Source: Candidatus Kaiserbacteria bacterium
GTDB lineage: Bacteria > Patescibacteriota > Minisyncoccia > Phycocordibacterales > Phycocordibacteraceae
Length of the DNA stretch: 12,886 nucleotides
Assembly: GCA_023267775.1 (NCBI GenBank)
Contig: JAHFMQ010000020.1
Span: 1-12,886 of the forward strand
Direction: 5' to 3'
The notes below the pieces were generated by a model. It did not search any database. It saw only the letters and a program-made list of their open reading frames with translations, and was not told the DNA's origin. Positions 4,143 to 11,980 of the stretch are shown here, piece by piece (position 1 is the first letter of the stretch; each line of letters opens with the position of its first letter). The translations under genes were made by a program, and so were the position numbers.

Positions 4143-5875
4143 ATAGCTGTAGTACTCGCGACTCCTCGATCAGGCGGCACTGCGTAATAATCAATGAGAA
4201 AATGTACGAGGTCAAGAAATGTCGAATCAAGCGTTTCCGAAGCATATTCAACATGTTTTGGATAATCGGTATACAAAAGAATAATGAATCGTGGATTATA
4301 CGAAGGGAAGAAACCAACAAAAGAGTGGAAAAATCTATCGGTGTAATAGCCGCCCCTGCCATTAGTGAGTTGAGCGGTACCAGTCTTAGCCGCGACCGAC
4401 ATCGTCGGAATCTTTGCTTTACCGCCTTCAAGTTTTTCGTCGACCAGCGCGGTCATCATTTCAGTCGTCTCTCGTACCGCCGTCGGTGAGAATACGGGTG
4501 TTGTCTGGCTCCAGTCGAGTGTTCGCTCAATCCCCGTATTTAAACGTATAGCACGCACAAGGTGCGGTTGCACCATTGATCCGCCATTTGCAATTGCCCC
4601 AAGCGCGCGAATCATCTGCACAGGTGTTTCCGCGATGCCCTGCCCGTAGGAAGCAGTGTCATACCCGATTTGTTGCGGCTTAGACAGGTTACCGATAAGC
4701 GACCGTCCTTCGCTTGGAAGATCAATACCGGTCTTCTGATCGAAAAGTTTGGTGAAGTATTCACGAAATTTGTCCTGGCCCAATTCCGTCGCAATCCACG
4801 CGGCACCAAGGTTGAGCGACTGTACGATGATCTGCTTCATAGGAACAACACCTCGTGGTTTAAGATCCCAATTGCAAATCTGTTTAGTGTTGACCGTGAT
4901 GCAGCCGGTATCGTTATATGTAGTTTCCGGAGTAATAACGCCCGCGTCGAGCCCGGAAGCCATGGTAAGAGGCTTCATGATGGAACCGAACTCGTGCACA
5001 TGCTCGACAAGCGGATTCCCGAGAAGCATCGCATCGATGTCTTGAAGATTGTTCGCATCGTAGGTCGGATACGTCGCAATCGCGATGATGGCTCCTGTTT
5101 TCGGGTCCATGATGATGCCCCCCGACTCGCGGCTTGAATAACGCTGATTTACTTTTGCAAGATCGTGTTCAAGACGTGTCTGCACTTCCGGCTCGATCGT
5201 GGTTACGATATCGCCCTCCCGCGCATCTTTTGCGGATACGAGCAGATTTCCGACATTTGAAAAAAGTTCAGCAAAGAAATTTTTATAGAGCGCATCGCCC
5301 GAGCGCATAAGCATGTCGTCATAAGTGGCCTCAAGACCAGTCTGACCTGAGAGTGAATCTCCTGAGCCGTAGGACACGATACCGATTGACTGTGCAGCCA
5401 ACAAGCCGCCGGGATAATAACGCCAACGCTCGCGCAATACTTGTACGCCAGGAATAGATTTTGCGGCAAGCGCTTTACCATTTTCGTCCGAGAGACGATG
5501 CACAACTTCTATATATACCTGAGATTTTTTTGCAGCGAGTATAAGGAACGCATCGTGCGTAATAGCATCCGGCGCTATAGAGTTAATTGCCGCATACGCG
5601 ACTTCGGGATCGGTTATAGTCTGCGGATTTATTGCGACGAGAAAACCTGTCGATAGCGTTGCCGCAGAAATACTTGTGCCATCCTTACGAGTAAAATATA
5701 TCGACCCTCGGTCAAAGAGTCCGCTACCGCCTGACGCAAACTGGCGATCAGCTTTTTGTGAATACCGATCACCTTCTACGATTTGAATAAAATACAAACG
5801 GCCCAGTATCAAAAGGGCCGCGAGTACAACAAATGTCAGAATGAGGCGTATTCGTGAGCGAAACTGTGCACGCAT
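4139..5875 (-). CDS. ftsI: Class B penicillin-binding protein, division transpeptidase (FtsI/PBP3 type)
   Basis: The product is 578 residues. It has a short cytoplasmic start, one membrane helix (about residues 10-30), a non-catalytic pedestal and a transpeptidase domain that cross-links septal peptidoglycan outside the membrane. The three active-site motifs are intact: SIMK with Ser298 and Lys301, SLN (353-355) and KTGTAQ (497-502). The domain also shows SGGIIMDPKTGAIIAIATYPTY-type sequence typical of class B enzymes. Its place after rsmH and an FtsL-like gene supports the division role rather than elongation, which the separate mrdA covers. Two cysteines (325 and 334) lie close together in the exported domain and could form a disulfide. 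The ATG at 5875 follows the upstream gene by 6 nt, with only a weak AAGAG ahead of it. Confidence 0.92.
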   Translation of the reverse strand: MRAQFRSRIRLILTFVVLAALLILGRLYFIQIVEGDRYSQKADRQFASGGSGLFDRGSIYFTRKDGTSISAATLSTGFLVAINPQTITDPEVAYAAINSIAPDAITHDAFLILAAKKSQVYIEVVHRLSDENGKALAAKSIPGVQVLRERWRYYPGGLLAAQSIGIVSYGSGDSLSGQTGLEATYDDMLMRSGDALYKNFFAELFSNVGNLLVSAKDAREGDIVTTIEPEVQTRLEHDLAKVNQRYSSRESGGIIMDPKTGAIIAIATYPTYDANNLQDIDAMLLGNPLVEHVHEFGSIMKPLTMASGLDAGVITPETTYNDTGCITVNTKQICNWDLKPRGVVPMKQIIVQSLNLGAAWIATELGQDKFREYFTKLFDQKTGIDLPSEGRSLIGNLSKPQQIGYDTASYGQGIAETPVQMIRALGAIANGGSMVQPHLVRAIRLNTGIERTLDWSQTTPVFSPTAVRETTEMMTALVDEKLEGGKAKIPTMSVAAKTGTAQLTNGRGGYYTDRFFHSFVGFFPSYNPRFIILLYTDYPKHVEYASETLDSTFLDLVHFLIDYYAVPPDRGVASTTAI

Positions 5876-5881
5876 ACACTC

Positions 5882-6175
5882 TTAACGCAAAGCGGTTACG
5901 CTTTTTGCGGGCACAAATACTTTGGTATTAGGAGTGGTATACCCTGCCGTGACATAGTCCGTCTTTGTAATTTGTGTCATTGACGCAAGATAGTGGCTCT
6001 CAAGCGCTGCCACGGCAGTCTCATCATTTCTAACCGATTGTGAAAACTCGATGGTAAGCGCCGCGTAACTCATGACGACGGCAATGAGCCCGATATAGGC
6101 AACAGCTAGCACGGCCACTAAGCCAATTGAGAGGGATGTTAATGAGTATGGAAAACGATGTATGACGTTAGACAT
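5882..6175 (-). CDS. ftsL: FtsL-like small bitopic division protein
   Basis: The product is 97 residues, with a short cytoplasmic N-terminus, one strong membrane helix (about residues 14-38) and a short external region (about 42-70) with heptad-like spacing (FSQSVRNDETAVAALESHYLA). FtsL proteins are poorly conserved in sequence. The call rests on size, topology and position between rsmH and ftsI, where ftsL sits in the classic dcw cluster. FtsL links FtsB/FtsQ to FtsW-FtsI in the divisome. The ATG at 6175 overlaps the end of rsmH by 8 nt, consistent with coupled translation. The coiled coil is shorter than in model species. Confidence 0.65.
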   Translation of the reverse strand: MSNVIHRFPYSLTSLSIGLVAVLAVAYIGLIAVVMSYAALTIEFSQSVRNDETAVAALESHYLASMTQITKTDYVTAGYTTPNTKVFVPAKSVTALR

Positions 6176-7121
6176 AAGAGAGTGTGGGCGTTAATGAATC
6201 AGCCTCTTCTGCTACAGATACCGCTGGGACCCGCACGAAAACTCGCAATTTTGCGCTGCGAGCACGCCGGTTCTTAAGGACTTCTGCCCGACCAGGAACT
6301 ATTGGCTTTTTCGGATCGAGAGTTCCCAATCCTGTTTGCACGGCATTGCGCAATATTTCTTTCACGATGCGGTCTTCAATGCTATGAAATGAAATGACGG
6401 CGAGCTTACCATTTGGAGCAAGTGCGGAGAGCGCATCAACGAGCCCTTCGCGCATAGCCCCAATTTCATCATTTACGGCAATACGAAGAGCTTGAAATGT
6501 TTTTGTTGCCGGATGATTTTTTTTCTCGTGGTAGTTATGAGGTGTTCCTGCTTTGATAGCTTCGACAAGCGCACCGGTTGTTAATATCCGTCCTTTGGCC
6601 CGCGCCGTGACAATCGCGCGCGCTATACTGCGCGCAAATCGTTCCTCGCCATACGTGTAAATAATATTTGCGAGATATTCTTCAGTTGAGGTGTTGACGA
6701 TGTCCGCAGCGGTTTCGCCGTTTTCTCCATAGGTCATAAGGAGTGGTTCGTCATTCTGAAATGAGAATCCGCGCGGCGCACTGATCTGGTATCCGCTCCA
6801 ACCGAGATCAAAAAGCATTTTGTTCACCTGTCCGATACCGAGTCGTCCTAAAATGCGTTGTATGTTACGAAAATTATCGTTCACGATATGCGCGACCGGT
6901 CGTTCTGGTCGACGATCTTCTGCATAAGCCTCCCGCCCACGCTCAACAGCGGCCGGATCGGCGTCAATTCCAATGATGACGCCACCTTGTCCAAGAGCGG
7001 CTAGGAGTTTTTTGAAATGCCCTGCTCCACCAAGAGTGGCATCGACAACCGTATCGTTTGGTTGCACCTCAAGTGCAGTAAGGACTTCTTCTACAAGTAC
7101 GCTGTCGTGGCGAGATTCCAT
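6168..7121 (-). CDS. rsmH: 16S rRNA (cytosine-1402 N4)-methyltransferase RsmH
   Basis: The product is 317 residues, close to the usual length of about 310. RsmH methylates N4 of C1402 in the decoding centre of 16S rRNA using S-adenosylmethionine. Visible motifs are the SAM-binding DATLGGAGH (27-35), GIDAD (51-55), HPATKTFQALRIAVNDE (203-219), SFHSIEDRIVK (244-254) and the basic RRARSAKLR tail near 285-293. The usual LDLGVSS segment reads FDLGWSG (104-110), which is a noticeable change. The frame is open up to an ATG at 7241. The correct start is the ATG at 7121: it yields the family N-terminus (HDSVLVEEVL) and follows the mraZ TGA by one base (TGATATG), whereas the longer form would overlap mraZ by more than 100 nt. 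Confidence 0.94.
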   Translation of the reverse strand: MESRHDSVLVEEVLTALEVQPNDTVVDATLGGAGHFKKLLAALGQGGVIIGIDADPAAVERGREAYAEDRRPERPVAHIVNDNFRNIQRILGRLGIGQVNKMLFDLGWSGYQISAPRGFSFQNDEPLLMTYGENGETAADIVNTSTEEYLANIIYTYGEERFARSIARAIVTARAKGRILTTGALVEAIKAGTPHNYHEKKNHPATKTFQALRIAVNDEIGAMREGLVDALSALAPNGKLAVISFHSIEDRIVKEILRNAVQTGLGTLDPKKPIVPGRAEVLKNRRARSAKLRVFVRVPAVSVAEEADSLTPTLSYV

Positions 7122-7122
7122 A

Positions 7123-7554
7123 TCAATTATTGTTATCACCAAGCTTTTCAGCAAATGCATCTGCGTCACGCTCAATTTCAGTGGTGTACTTCTTCCATGC
7201 CTCTTCTTCCCAAATTTCAATACGGTCGGCAACGCCAGCAATAACTGCTTTTGAGTTAAGACCGGCGAAACTTTTCAAATGATCGGGTATGAGGACACGA
7301 CCGGCCGCATCGACCTCGGCCTCCATGGCGCCAGCTAGGAAAAGACGTGCGAGACCGCGCGCTGCCGCTGTTCCACCTGCGTGTGCCACGCGACTTTCTG
7401 CAACTTTTGCCCAAGCCTTCTTTGGATATACGAAAATGCAATGATCAAGGCCGCGCGTCATGATGACGGCACGGCCTAAATCCTTCCGGAATTTTGCCGG
7501 AAGAGAAATTCGATTCTTGGGGTCGAGGATGTGCAGGTATTCTCCAATGAACAT
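7123..7554 (-). CDS. mraZ: Transcriptional regulator MraZ
   Basis: The product is 143 residues with two SpoVT-AbrB-type DNA-binding units. The first is GEYLHILDPKNRISLPAKFR (4-23) and the second AEVDAAGRVLIPDHLKSFAGL (79-99). This is the normal MraZ length and layout. In E. coli, MraZ forms a ring-shaped oligomer that binds TGGGA-type repeats ahead of its own operon and represses it. Matching repeats lie upstream here (7722-7767), so autoregulation of the mraZ-rsmH-ftsL-ftsI-murF operon is likely. The ATG at 7554 gives the standard MF-GEY start. No SD precedes it, and the presumed leader is long and highly structured. Confidence 0.95.
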   Translation of the reverse strand: MFIGEYLHILDPKNRISLPAKFRKDLGRAVIMTRGLDHCIFVYPKKAWAKVAESRVAHAGGTAAARGLARLFLAGAMEAEVDAAGRVLIPDHLKSFAGLNSKAVIAGVADRIEIWEEEAWKKYTTEIERDADAFAEKLGDNNN

Positions 7555-7568
7555 AAGAATTTCGTTGT

Positions 7569-7678
7569 GAGTGAAGCGAGCTAGGAAATCCTTACCCTGT
7601 TAAATCCTGCTTTGCAGGTTTCTGCTTGAGGCAGAAAATTTAACAGGGTTCTCCCATGAAAATAAACTCGCTTCGCTC
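7569..7678. repeat. Long palindromic element folding as a three-way junction in the mraZ leader
   Basis: ACCCTGTTAAAT (7594-7605) pairs perfectly with ATTTAACAGGGT (7638-7649). Between them, with no unpaired base at the junction, sit CCTGC-TTT-GCAGG (7606-7618) and TTTCTGC-TTGAG-GCAGAAA (7619-7637). Outside, GAGTGAAGCGAG (7569-7580) pairs with CTCGCTTCGCTC (7667-7678) with a single G-T wobble on the plus strand, or a C-A mismatch on the minus strand. The element lies between the mraZ promoter and its start codon. It may be a REP/MITE-like repeat or a folded regulatory leader. Confidence 0.8.
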
Positions 7679-7721
7679 GTCAGTGAGATTTTCAAGCTGA
7701 GAACAGGCCACCACTCCCGTT

Positions 7722-7768
7722 TCCCACTTCATCCCACTGCACTGGATTATACGCCACTTCATCCCACT
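7722..7768 (-). promoter_or_regulatory. MraZ operator (phased GTGGGA boxes)
   Basis: On the minus strand the 15-mer AGTGGGATGAAGTGG occurs twice, at 7768-7754 and 7738-7724, exactly 30 nt apart. It gives four boxes: GTGGGA (7767-7762), GTGGCG (7757-7752), GTGGGA (7737-7732) and GTGGGA (7727-7722). Boxes within a pair are spaced by 10 nt, so all four lie on one face of the helix. This matches the known MraZ target of repeated TGGGA separated by about 5 nt. The two pairs straddle the TATAAT box. Confidence 0.85.
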
Positions 7769-7774
7769 ACACTA
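7746..7774 (-). promoter_or_regulatory. Promoter of the mraZ operon
   Basis: A perfect TATAAT -10 box lies at 7751-7746 on the minus strand, between the two pairs of MraZ boxes. The -35 position at 17-nt spacing (7774-7769, TAGTGT) is a poor match. A second TATAGT (7776-7771) could be an alternative -10 with an AT-rich upstream region. Initiation near 7739 would give a leader of about 185 nt before mraZ. Confidence 0.6.
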
Positions 7775-7867
7775 TATAGGGTTATCCCCATGCTTAAAAA
7801 AATTAGCCTGCGTATTTTCGTATGTTACCTTAGCGCCAGAATAAACATTGAATTTTATTTTTTATAC

Positions 7868-9436
7868 TTACCGAACAGCTTCGGAAATACGTTTTACAAC
7901 AAAGTCACGTGGAAGACCTGCAAGAAACCACCCAGCCTTTGGGCCTGAATCTCGATTTAAGAAGATATGATAAATAGCTTGGAACAGTTCTTTTGGTTGA
8001 ATAGGAATTTCGGTTTTAAGTTCATGAAGACGTAGATGAAGATCTTCACCGTTTCGTTCCCCCATCTCGAGAAAATCTCCGAGTACCTCCAAAGCTTTCT
8101 TTTGGATATCTGAAAGTTGAACTTCTGGCATTTTTTCTTGCAGTTGATATTTAAATTCTTCAGGCGCATATGTACTGAGCCAAAACTTTGCGTACTGAGA
8201 ACGTTCAGAAAGTGCAGTCTCTTCATCTTTAGTGAGAGCGCTACCCTTGGCTTTTGCAGCTTCTTCTGTGAGCGATAAATGCGGCATCTGTACTATAAAA
8301 GCAACTTCGCGAAATCGCACGTTCCAAGGAGCGGTAAGTGCCGTACGATCTTTTGGAAGTGCGCACAGCGCAAAGAGTCGTGAGTAATCGTCAGTCTTCC
8401 CCTCGCGCACGCCAAGAGCGAGTTCGTCATACCAGTCATAGAGGCGCGGCACGGACTCGCCTGCAGGGTCCACATCGATTTGCTCGCGAATGTCTTTTCC
8501 GATGAGAGCGAGGCGGAAAATTTGCGGAGGGAAAAGATCGCACATATCTTTCGCACTACTGCCACGACCTTTTGAGGAGGACATTTTCTTGCCTCCCACA
8601 AGAAAGAATTCGTAAGGGACATCAAAAGGTGGCTCCTGACCAAACAGTTCGCGACAAATATGATTCGCAACGTCGCGCGAACCGCCTTTTGTGGAATGAT
8701 CTTTCCCGCCTCCCTCAACGTCAACACCTTGCACAATCCACTTAGCCGCCCAATCAACTTTCCAGAAAAGTTTTGCTGTTCCCTTCCACGGCGCCACGCG
8801 AGCCGTGTGTCCGCAACTTTTTATTTCATCCGGATTTTTATCGCACGCGTAACCGACAGTTTCGCCATCGTAGTCATACGCGCGTGTCGTCATTATTTTC
8901 CCACACTTTTCACATATGACCGAAATCGGCAGCCACGATGCTTCTTTTGTAGATCCGGAAATTTCTTTCAAAATGCGTCGCAGGTCGCCCGCCCGCTCAA
9001 GCGCAATTTTGATGTATGGATCCATCTTCCCTGACTGATACAATTCAGTTGCACGGTAGTAGTTTGGGACAAAACCGGCTCTTTTGTGGACGCCAACGAA
9101 TTCATCGCCAAAATATTCTGCATAATTTTTAAAACCTGGTTGAGGACTTGGAACTGCATACAACGGTTTACCAAGGTGTTCTCTGAACTTTTCTGCATCA
9201 AGGTAACCTGGTATAGAATCAAATGGATCAAAATCGTTGAGTTCAAAACGGAATTCATTTGCAACACCGTATTCGTTTAAAACCTCGCTCAAGAGGCCAT
9301 GGATAGCGACTCCACGCATAGAGCCTACGTGAACGCGTCCAGAAAGTGTCTTCTCATCACGAATAATAAAACTTTCCCCGTTCCGGGGCTTATGTTTCTC
9401 ACGTATTTCGCTCGCTATGCGATCAGCCCACAACAT
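7868..9436 (-). CDS. lysS: Lysyl-tRNA synthetase, class I (archaeal type)
   Basis: The product is 522 residues and charges tRNA-Lys with lysine. It is the class I, Rossmann-fold enzyme (LysK type) common in archaea and scattered bacteria, not the class II LysRS of most bacteria. The HIGH-type motif reads HVGS (36-39, in GRVHVGSMRG) and the KMSKS-type motif reads KMSSSKG (284-290). A zinc-ribbon-like segment has CEKCGK (175-180) and CDKN...SCGH (198-210). The conserved GGGKDHSTKGGSRD block (242-255) is typical of the family. The C-terminal helical domain appears complete. The gene follows greA by 12 nt, so the two probably share a transcript. The ATG at 9436 has only a weak AGG ahead of it. 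No clear terminator follows it before the mraZ promoter region. Confidence 0.93.
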   Translation of the reverse strand: MLWADRIASEIREKHKPRNGESFIIRDEKTLSGRVHVGSMRGVAIHGLLSEVLNEYGVANEFRFELNDFDPFDSIPGYLDAEKFREHLGKPLYAVPSPQPGFKNYAEYFGDEFVGVHKRAGFVPNYYRATELYQSGKMDPYIKIALERAGDLRRILKEISGSTKEASWLPISVICEKCGKIMTTRAYDYDGETVGYACDKNPDEIKSCGHTARVAPWKGTAKLFWKVDWAAKWIVQGVDVEGGGKDHSTKGGSRDVANHICRELFGQEPPFDVPYEFFLVGGKKMSSSKGRGSSAKDMCDLFPPQIFRLALIGKDIREQIDVDPAGESVPRLYDWYDELALGVREGKTDDYSRLFALCALPKDRTALTAPWNVRFREVAFIVQMPHLSLTEEAAKAKGSALTKDEETALSERSQYAKFWLSTYAPEEFKYQLQEKMPEVQLSDIQKKALEVLGDFLEMGERNGEDLHLRLHELKTEIPIQPKELFQAIYHIFLNRDSGPKAGWFLAGLPRDFVVKRISEAVR

Positions 9437-9448
9437 GGACCTATCGTA

Positions 9449-9922
9449 TCACGCCACCTTTTCGATCGTATATGTCTGCTTGCCGTTAGGGGTATTGAAA
9501 GCAAATATGTCGCCCTTCTTCTTTCCCATGAGTGCCGCACCGAGTGGTGAGACGTGAGAGAGTTTCTTAACGCGCATATCGGCCTCTTCGCTGCCAACAA
9601 TAGTGTATTCATGCACATCACTGCTTCCCTCCTTCTTAATAGAAACTTTTGAGCCGAATCCCACTTCACTTTTCTTTTTGCCGTCTGTAATGATTTTTGT
9701 GTACTTCACGAGCTCTTCAAGTTTCTTAATGCGCTCTTCAGCAGCTGCTTGGAGGTCGCGTGCTTCCTGATACTCAGCATTTTCAGAGAGATCTCCGAGC
9801 GAGCGAGCGTATTCGAGATTCTTAGCAATTTCAGTACGGCGTACGGTCTTCAAGTGCTCGAGCTCCTGAATCATCTCATCAAACTTCTCCTGTGAGACGA
9901 CGGTATTTTTAGCATCGGGCAT
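9449..9922 (-). CDS. greA: Transcription elongation factor GreA
   Basis: The product is 157 residues, the standard GreA length. An N-terminal antiparallel coiled coil (about 10-75) carries at its tip GDLSENAEY (43-51). The acidic residues in this segment reach the RNA polymerase active site and stimulate cleavage of backtracked RNA. The C-terminal FKBP-like domain (about 80-157) has the family signature SPLGAALMGKKKGD (124-137). It heads a likely two-gene operon with lysS. A promoter with TACAAT lies about 25 nt upstream, and the short leader has no SD. Translation from the ATG at 9922 gives the usual N-terminus. Confidence 0.95.
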   Translation of the reverse strand: MPDAKNTVVSQEKFDEMIQELEHLKTVRRTEIAKNLEYARSLGDLSENAEYQEARDLQAAAEERIKKLEELVKYTKIITDGKKKSEVGFGSKVSIKKEGSSDVHEYTIVGSEEADMRVKKLSHVSPLGAALMGKKKGDIFAFNTPNGKQTYTIEKVA

Positions 9923-9946
9923 ATGTAAAGAATGTTATGTGAGCGC

Positions 9947-9974
9947 ATTGTACGCGGTCCAGGCGAGAGCGCAA
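9947..9974 (-). promoter_or_regulatory. Probable promoter of greA-lysS
   Basis: TTGCGC (9974-9969) and TACAAT (9952-9947) are spaced by 16 nt on the minus strand. Initiation near 9940 would leave a leader of about 18 nt without an SD. It lies in the 94-nt gap after mrdA, where no convincing intrinsic terminator is seen. Confidence 0.5.
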
Positions 9975-10016
9975 TAGCCACCTTTACATTTCATAATAAT
10001 GTAATTGTCTTTTCGC

Positions 10017-11708
10017 TCACTGCCGAGTCGTTGTTGAGGTTCCGCCGACATACTGTGAATTTTGTACACGAAGTGCTTCGAAAAGACTTTGCATGACATT
10101 CACTGCCTGTTCACCAGTACCGGCAGGACCGCGTTCGAGCACTACCACAAACGCATATTTCGGATTTTCGTACGGGAAAAATCCTTCGACCCATGAGTTG
10201 TCATATTGATTACGTACGCCAGTTTGCGCAGTACCGGTCTTCGCCGCAACACTTACGTATGGGAGATTGATTGCGCCAGCGAGAGCGCTTGTCACAGCCT
10301 GCCGCATTCCCTCCCGCACGACTTTAAGCGCGGAAGCGTCGACAGGCACATGCGTATAGGTCGGGGATTGTTGCATAAATAATGTCGGGGTAAGGAGTTT
10401 CCCACCGTTCGCCACTGCCGCGGTCGCACGCACCATTTGTATAGGTGTCACCTGCATAGAATATTGTCCAATAGCGGTAAAAAAAGTGTCGCCAAGATAC
10501 CACGGTTCGTCAAACGTCGCTTGTTTCCAATCTGGATTCGGTATTAATCCGCTTGCTTCGTTCGGTACATCTATACCTGTCAGACTTCCCAACCCAAATT
10601 GTTCGTACCAATATTTGAGACGATCAATACCGAGACCTTTTTGATCTCCAAATCCACCTCCGACCATGTAAAAAAAGATGTCCGAAGACCACGCAATGGC
10701 TTTCCGCGCATCAACCGGACCAAGCGCCTTCCATCCTTTATACAAAAATGATTTCCCGGGATGATATGGATCAGGCACGGTCAATACACCAGGGTCGTTA
10801 ATGACCGTGTCCGGAGTAATGATCCCGTCGGTGAGCGCACCGGAAGCAATAATCGGCTTCACGATAGAACCGGGCGCATACACGCCCTGTACCGCATGAT
10901 CGATAAACGGATGACCCGGATCTTTCGAGTAGTTAGCTATCGTATCGGCGGGGCCTCCGCTCGACATGATGTTTGGATCATAGCTCGGATACGAAACGAT
11001 TGAGCGTATGGCCCCCGTGTCAACGTCCATAATAACTCCAGCTCCCGCGATAAATTTCTTGCTCTTAACGACGTCTGAGATCGCTTGAGCAAATAATTTT
11101 TCAAGTGTAGCGTCTATCGACAATTGAACGGTTTGTCCCGCCCCGGCCGGGACCATCGTACCTTCGGAACGGATTCGCCCGAGTGCATCCGTCTCGGTAA
11201 GTAATTGCCCGTTCTTCCCCGCCAAAAGAGAGTTGTATTGCGCTTCAAGACCTGTAAGACCAGTTTGGTTGGTTTCGTAATAAACTCCTTTAGCATCTTT
11301 TTTAGGATAGGAGACGTACCCAATGATATGACCCAGAGCTGGAACGGGATAATTTCTTTTAACGGTGCCATCCTGTTTTTCTATGTTCTCGGCCAGCGTG
11401 GCACCGTACATGTCAGTGATGACACCTCGCGGCGCGAAAAGCGTTCTCACCTCAAGCGAATTATGAGCGCTCTCAGCGGCGTAGACTGAACCGTTAGAAA
11501 TTTGGAGGTTCCATGTACGGGCGACAAGAATAAGGACCAGGAGTGAGAGGACAGCCGTTAATGAAAAAAATGTTCCTGACGAAAGAGGTTTTTCAATTCT
11601 TCCTTCGAAGCGCAACCGATCAAAATCTGGAGCGTTCGACGCATCAAGAAAAATCTCGTCCGGAGCAATCTCCGCATCCCGTCGCTTCTGAGTACGCCAC
11701 CACGCCAT
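10017..11708 (-). CDS. mrdA: Class B penicillin-binding protein, elongation transpeptidase (PBP2/MrdA type)
   Basis: The product is about 563 residues. A charged cytoplasmic tail (about 44 residues) is followed by one membrane helix (about 46-65), the pedestal with APRGVITDMYGATLAEN, and a transpeptidase domain. Catalytic motifs are SIVK (Ser281, Lys284), SSD (341-343) and KTGTAQ (490-495). The SSD triad and GLTGLEAQYN block are typical of MrdA. The enzyme cross-links lateral-wall peptidoglycan together with RodA. It directly follows mreD, as in many rod-shape operons. The ATG at 11708 overlaps the mreD TGA by one base (TGATG). A GTG one codon earlier (11711) is an equally possible start. The C-terminus ends in a Ser/Thr-rich tail. 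Confidence 0.93.
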   Translation of the reverse strand: MAWWRTQKRRDAEIAPDEIFLDASNAPDFDRLRFEGRIEKPLSSGTFFSLTAVLSLLVLILVARTWNLQISNGSVYAAESAHNSLEVRTLFAPRGVITDMYGATLAENIEKQDGTVKRNYPVPALGHIIGYVSYPKKDAKGVYYETNQTGLTGLEAQYNSLLAGKNGQLLTETDALGRIRSEGTMVPAGAGQTVQLSIDATLEKLFAQAISDVVKSKKFIAGAGVIMDVDTGAIRSIVSYPSYDPNIMSSGGPADTIANYSKDPGHPFIDHAVQGVYAPGSIVKPIIASGALTDGIITPDTVINDPGVLTVPDPYHPGKSFLYKGWKALGPVDARKAIAWSSDIFFYMVGGGFGDQKGLGIDRLKYWYEQFGLGSLTGIDVPNEASGLIPNPDWKQATFDEPWYLGDTFFTAIGQYSMQVTPIQMVRATAAVANGGKLLTPTLFMQQSPTYTHVPVDASALKVVREGMRQAVTSALAGAINLPYVSVAAKTGTAQTGVRNQYDNSWVEGFFPYENPKYAFVVVLERGPAGTGEQAVNVMQSLFEALRVQNSQYVGGTSTTTRQ

Positions 11709-11980
11709 CACCCTATGATACTCGTCCTCAGTCTGCTACGCACGAATAGCATAACGACGGTACAAAGTGCGCCTCCGATAGTAAACACCGGCCACACTGA
11801 CGTCTGCGGCGAGAAATAAAGTACATCGACAAAAATGCCGACCGCAAGAGGCACAAGTGGTTCTGTAAAAGAAACGACGATGGCAAGAATCGCGGTAAAA
11901 AGCCACGGGAAAAATATCGTTGAAACAAATGTAAATACCACCAATGCGCCTCTGGATATGGTTTTAGGATCGAATCTCAT
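11708..11980 (-). CDS. mreD: Short MreD-like rod-shape membrane protein
   Basis: The product is 90 residues, nearly all hydrophobic, with about three membrane helices (roughly residues 10-30, 33-55 and 60-82) and a basic C-terminal tail. Typical MreD proteins have about 160 residues and five or six helices, so this is roughly half size. It sits between mreC and mrdA with ATGA overlap upstream and TGATG overlap downstream, exactly the place of mreD. MreD is an inner-membrane partner of MreC in the elongation complex. Identification rests on position and hydropathy rather than on strong motifs. Confidence 0.7.
   Translation of the reverse strand: MRFDPKTISRGALVVFTFVSTIFFPWLFTAILAIVVSFTEPLVPLAVGIFVDVLYFSPQTSVWPVFTIGGALCTVVMLFVRSRLRTSIIG

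Noticed and set aside
7122..7241. Upstream ATG at 7241 as the start of rsmH
   Set aside because: It would overlap mraZ by over 100 nt, and the added 40 residues are mraZ read in another frame. The family N-terminus begins at 7121.
7786..7867. Possible lysS terminator or small gene in the AT-rich stretch after lysS
   Set aside because: Only a weak A/T-rich imperfect stem around 7792-7807 is seen and no ORF. It is not strong enough to annotate.
9984..10004. Hairpin TTACATT/AATGTAA between mrdA and greA as the mrdA terminator
   Set aside because: In the minus-strand direction no U tract follows the 7-bp AT-rich stem. The T-rich stretch is on the plus-strand side, where no gene needs it.
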